14,995 nucleotides of DNA from Candidatus Thalassarchaeaceae archaeon (GTDB lineage Archaea; Thermoplasmatota; Poseidoniia; Poseidoniales; Thalassarchaeaceae), in the NCBI GenBank assembly GCA_013329905.1, contig DUJH01000042.1:1-14995 (forward strand), read 5' to 3'. The notes below the pieces were generated by a model, which saw only the letters and a program-made list of their open reading frames with translations, did no database searches and was not told where the DNA came from. Positions 13,050 to 14,995 of this stretch are shown one piece after another; the first letter of the stretch is position 1, and each line of letters begins with the position of its first letter. The position numbers and the translations under genes were made by a program.

Positions 13050-14690
13050 ATGACCAGTGAGACTTGGGCAGAAAGGAGCCGTTCTCTCGCTGCCGCAGGG
13101 CTCATCGTCATGGGTCAAGAGGCGAAGAACAAGATTGAGGCCCTGCCCAGCCTCTCTCCACTATTCGAGGCTGCGGCCGCCAGCGAGACACGACTTCTGA
13201 CCGGTCAAGTTATCGACGAATTGCTGGCATTCGTCCCGACCGAGGCAACTATCGAAGCCAGCGCGCCAACTCCACTTGCTCCTCCGATTACCCAAACTCT
13301 GCAAGCCACGTTGGCGCGCCCTGAGACCGGCGAGGTCATCGGTCGAACAATCGCTCCGGTTTCCTCGAGCGAGCCGGCTCCTCCACCTCGTCCGCACGGC
13401 CTCGAACACTATCGTTTGGAAGACTTCCCGATGCAAGCCCGCGATGTCGATGCAGAGATTGAGATTCACTTCGATATCACCGGCGCATCGAAGACGGAGG
13501 GCAAGATGACCGACATACAGTCATTCTTCTCCGACCGCTTGAAACAAATCCGTAATTTAATGATTACAGGCGGTGCTCTGCCACGCCGGCCAGTCAGCGT
13601 TGCTGAGGCGTGGAGAAACAGACAACGACATACATCGAAAGATTACGAAATCACTCTCGTCGGACTCGCTTCCGAACCGCGATGGGCTCGTTCCGGTAAT
13701 CTCAGCTTCGTCCTTGAGGACGAGACTCAGAACATTCAGTGCTCTCTCAGACCGCCCACCGGAACAGCCCCCTTGCATCCTGCGGTGGACGGTCTGATGA
13801 ACGACGATGTAATCGGAATCAGCGGGCATTTCCTACTCGGAGAGAGAAGCCCGCGCTTCATGGCATCAAACATCCACCTCCCTCCGATGAGGCAGCATTC
13901 GAAGGCGACCGCTAGCGCGGATCGAGCCGTTTCAGCGGCATTCCTTTCAGACGTTCATGTGGGTTCGAAGACCTTTCTGGGACCGCAGTGGGAGAAGATG
14001 ATTCAGTGGTTCAATACCGACCCTCTAGCGAAGACTGTGAAGTATTTCGTGCTGAGTGGAGATGGGGTCGATGGAGTTGGGATCTATCCTGGTCAAGAGC
14101 GTCATCTTGCGATTACCGACCTTTTTGCGCAATATGGCGAACTCGCGCGCCTCCTCGAATACCTCCCCGATTGGGTAGATGTGATCATACTTCCCGGAAA
14201 CCACGATGCAGTTCGGCCCGCGGAGCCACAACCTGCGTTGGATCCTGAGGTTCAGCAGGATTACTCGGACACCGTTTTTGTTGGAAATCCGTGTGAATTC
14301 AGTTTGCACGGTGTCCGCATCCTCTCATATCACGGCAAGAGTATCGACGACTTCGTTGCAGGACTTCGCTCAGTGACTTACTCACAACCCGAGATGGCCA
14401 TGCGAGCAATGCTCGAGAGGCGTCACCTCGCTCCTTCTTGGGGCGGCAAGACTCCTCTCTCGCCTGAGCCTGAGGATCGGATGGTGATTCGCGAAGTGCC
14501 CGACATTTTCGTCACGGGGCACGTTCATGGGCACTTTGTCGGTAATCACAAAGGTACAACGATGGTTCACTCATCGACTTGGCAAGATCAGACTGATTAC
14601 CAGCGCATGCTAGGATTCCAGCCGAAGCCTTGCATTTTGACTGTGATTAATTTGCATACGCATGAATCGGCTTCGATTCCATTCGCGTGA
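13050..14690 (+). CDS. polB: DNA polymerase II (PolD) small subunit DP1, exonuclease subunit
   Basis: DP1 is the small subunit of the archaeal replicative polymerase PolD; it carries the Mre11-like 3'-5' proofreading nuclease. The protein has 546 residues. Residues 1-65 are helical, 66-115 form a proline/alanine/threonine-rich linker, and about 197-280 is the OB-fold domain. The calcineurin-like phosphoesterase domain follows with every metal-binding motif intact: FLSDVHVGS (298-306, Asp301/His303), then SGDGVDGVGIYPGQ (336-349), LPGNHD (381-386), YHGKSIDD (427-434) and TGHVHGH (489-495). Unlike eukaryotic B-subunits, which have lost these residues, this one should be an active exonuclease. 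The large subunit DP2 is not in the window. The ATG at 13050 opens the expected N-terminus with no strong ribosome binding site. The gene converges with the HAD gene, with 25 bp between them. It is the strongest evidence that the DNA is archaeal. Confidence 0.95.
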   Translation: MTSETWAERSRSLAAAGLIVMGQEAKNKIEALPSLSPLFEAAAASETRLLTGQVIDELLAFVPTEATIEASAPTPLAPPITQTLQATLARPETGEVIGRTIAPVSSSEPAPPPRPHGLEHYRLEDFPMQARDVDAEIEIHFDITGASKTEGKMTDIQSFFSDRLKQIRNLMITGGALPRRPVSVAEAWRNRQRHTSKDYEITLVGLASEPRWARSGNLSFVLEDETQNIQCSLRPPTGTAPLHPAVDGLMNDDVIGISGHFLLGERSPRFMASNIHLPPMRQHSKATASADRAVSAAFLSDVHVGSKTFLGPQWEKMIQWFNTDPLAKTVKYFVLSGDGVDGVGIYPGQERHLAITDLFAQYGELARLLEYLPDWVDVIILPGNHDAVRPAEPQPALDPEVQQDYSDTVFVGNPCEFSLHGVRILSYHGKSIDDFVAGLRSVTYSQPEMAMRAMLERRHLAPSWGGKTPLSPEPEDRMVIREVPDIFVTGHVHGHFVGNHKGTTMVHSSTWQDQTDYQRMLGFQPKPCILTVINLHTHESASIPFA

Positions 14691-14715
14691 TTGTCGTTCA
14701 GCAATCTAATCTGAA

Positions 14716-14995
14716 TCAGTTGGATGGAAAAGGCTCTCCGAAGATTGGCTGCCATATGTCTCGTAGGTCCTTACCTTCGACAATGGGTACTTCGGCTTCG
14801 ACAAATGCCTCGGCTCCACGATCTGAAGCTGGATTGAAGCCGACGAAGCGTGATCCGGGAATCATCATTGAGAGGTCTGGACCGGAATCTCCCACCGAAA
14901 CGATGTGAGCAGGGTCGATTCCGTTGATTTGAGCAAGTTTCTCGACCATTGAGCCCTTATCGTGCGAGTCAACGACGGTTGGCTTAGCACCGACG
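14716..14995 (-). CDS. HAD-superfamily phosphatase, SerB-like, 3' part only
   Basis: Only the last 92 codons are in the window; the 5' part lies beyond the right edge. The visible part has the motif III lysine (Lys13 in DSHDKGSMVEKL) and motif IV, VGDSGPDL (34-41), with the Gly-Asp-x-x-x-Asp pattern for magnesium binding. After these comes a FVGFNP stretch like the 'IAFNAKP' of phosphoserine phosphatases. The end reads as 'DLRDIWQPIF', as in SerB-type enzymes. This suggests a phosphoserine phosphatase or a related small-metabolite phosphatase, but HAD substrates cannot be told from the C-terminal half. The nucleophile motif (DxDxT) and cap domain are outside the window. It converges with DP1. 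A SerK-like gene 4.8 kb to the left may work on the same metabolite; the link is speculative. Confidence 0.8.
   Translation of the reverse strand, partial: VGAKPTVVDSHDKGSMVEKLAQINGIDPAHIVSVGDSGPDLSMMIPGSRFVGFNPASDRGAEAFVEAEVPIVEGKDLRDIWQPIFGEPFPSN

Noticed and set aside
1..14995. CRISPR array, insertion sequence, integrase, phage or toxin-antitoxin/defence module
   Set aside because: No regularly spaced repeats, transposase, terminal inverted repeats, nuclease-helicase pair or toxin-antitoxin pair were found by reading both strands. The content is housekeeping and metabolism.

Overview
The window is most likely chromosomal DNA from an archaeon, and its gene set resembles planktonic Thermoplasmatota-type Euryarchaeota (Marine Group II/III-like). 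The domain-level call rests on three genes: the small, exonuclease-type subunit (DP1) of the archaeal replicative polymerase PolD, an archaeal/eukaryotic-type tyrosyl-tRNA synthetase, and the protein-dense, tightly packed layout. The finer placement is inference. It leans on the mixture of archaeal information genes with bacterial or eukaryotic-like metabolic genes (two acyl-CoA dehydrogenases, a long HMG-CoA synthase, a class II tRNA nucleotidyltransferase). No mobile element, integrase, CRISPR array, phage gene or long repeat was seen, so this looks like ordinary core genome with several unusual proteins rather than an island.

Layout. At the left edge on the minus strand is a small AT-rich two-helix membrane protein (22-312). 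It is followed, still on the minus strand, by a glutaryl-CoA dehydrogenase-like enzyme (358-1530) and a secreted, membrane-anchored, apparently seven-bladed beta-propeller protein (1665-2879). A divergent region then leads to a plus-strand pair, a conserved hypothetical protein and TyrRS (2981-4630), which abut exactly, and to HMG-CoA synthase (4720-6273). A second acyl-CoA dehydrogenase (6317-7489, minus) converges on HMG-CoA synthase. It is divergent from a glycine-cleavage H-protein-like gene (7613-8113, plus) that lacks the lipoyl lysine. Next come a class II CCA-adding/poly(A) polymerase-like enzyme (8121-9380, minus), a SerK-like ParB-fold protein (9492-9911, plus), a HEAT-repeat protein (9923-10924, minus) and a protein-isoaspartate methyltransferase-like protein with an acidic tail (11006-11998, minus). 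The right part holds tRNA-Val(TAC) with an encoded CCA (12066-12141), a stand-alone CinA/PncC-type amidase (12290-12976), DP1 (13050-14690) and the 3' part of a HAD phosphatase running off the right edge (14716-14995, minus).

How the genes fit together. HMG-CoA synthase feeds the mevalonate route to archaeal isoprenoid lipids. The two dehydrogenases point to acyl-CoA catabolism (glutaryl-CoA and short/branched-chain acyl-CoAs). TyrRS, tRNA-Val and the CCA-type nucleotidyltransferase serve translation. DP1 serves replication. The SerK-like kinase and the SerB-like HAD phosphatase could act in opposite directions on O-phosphoserine, but they are 4.8 kb apart and not in one operon. PIMT and CinA/PncC are repair or salvage functions (damaged aspartyl residues, NMN deamidation). 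There is no intergenic stretch over 300 bases. The longest gaps are 12142-12289 (148 bp), 1531-1664 (134 bp) and 7490-7612 (123 bp). The best candidates for something undescribed are the lysine-less H-protein-like gene, the bacterial-type CCA enzyme in an archaeon, and the PIMT-like protein with an altered SAM motif.
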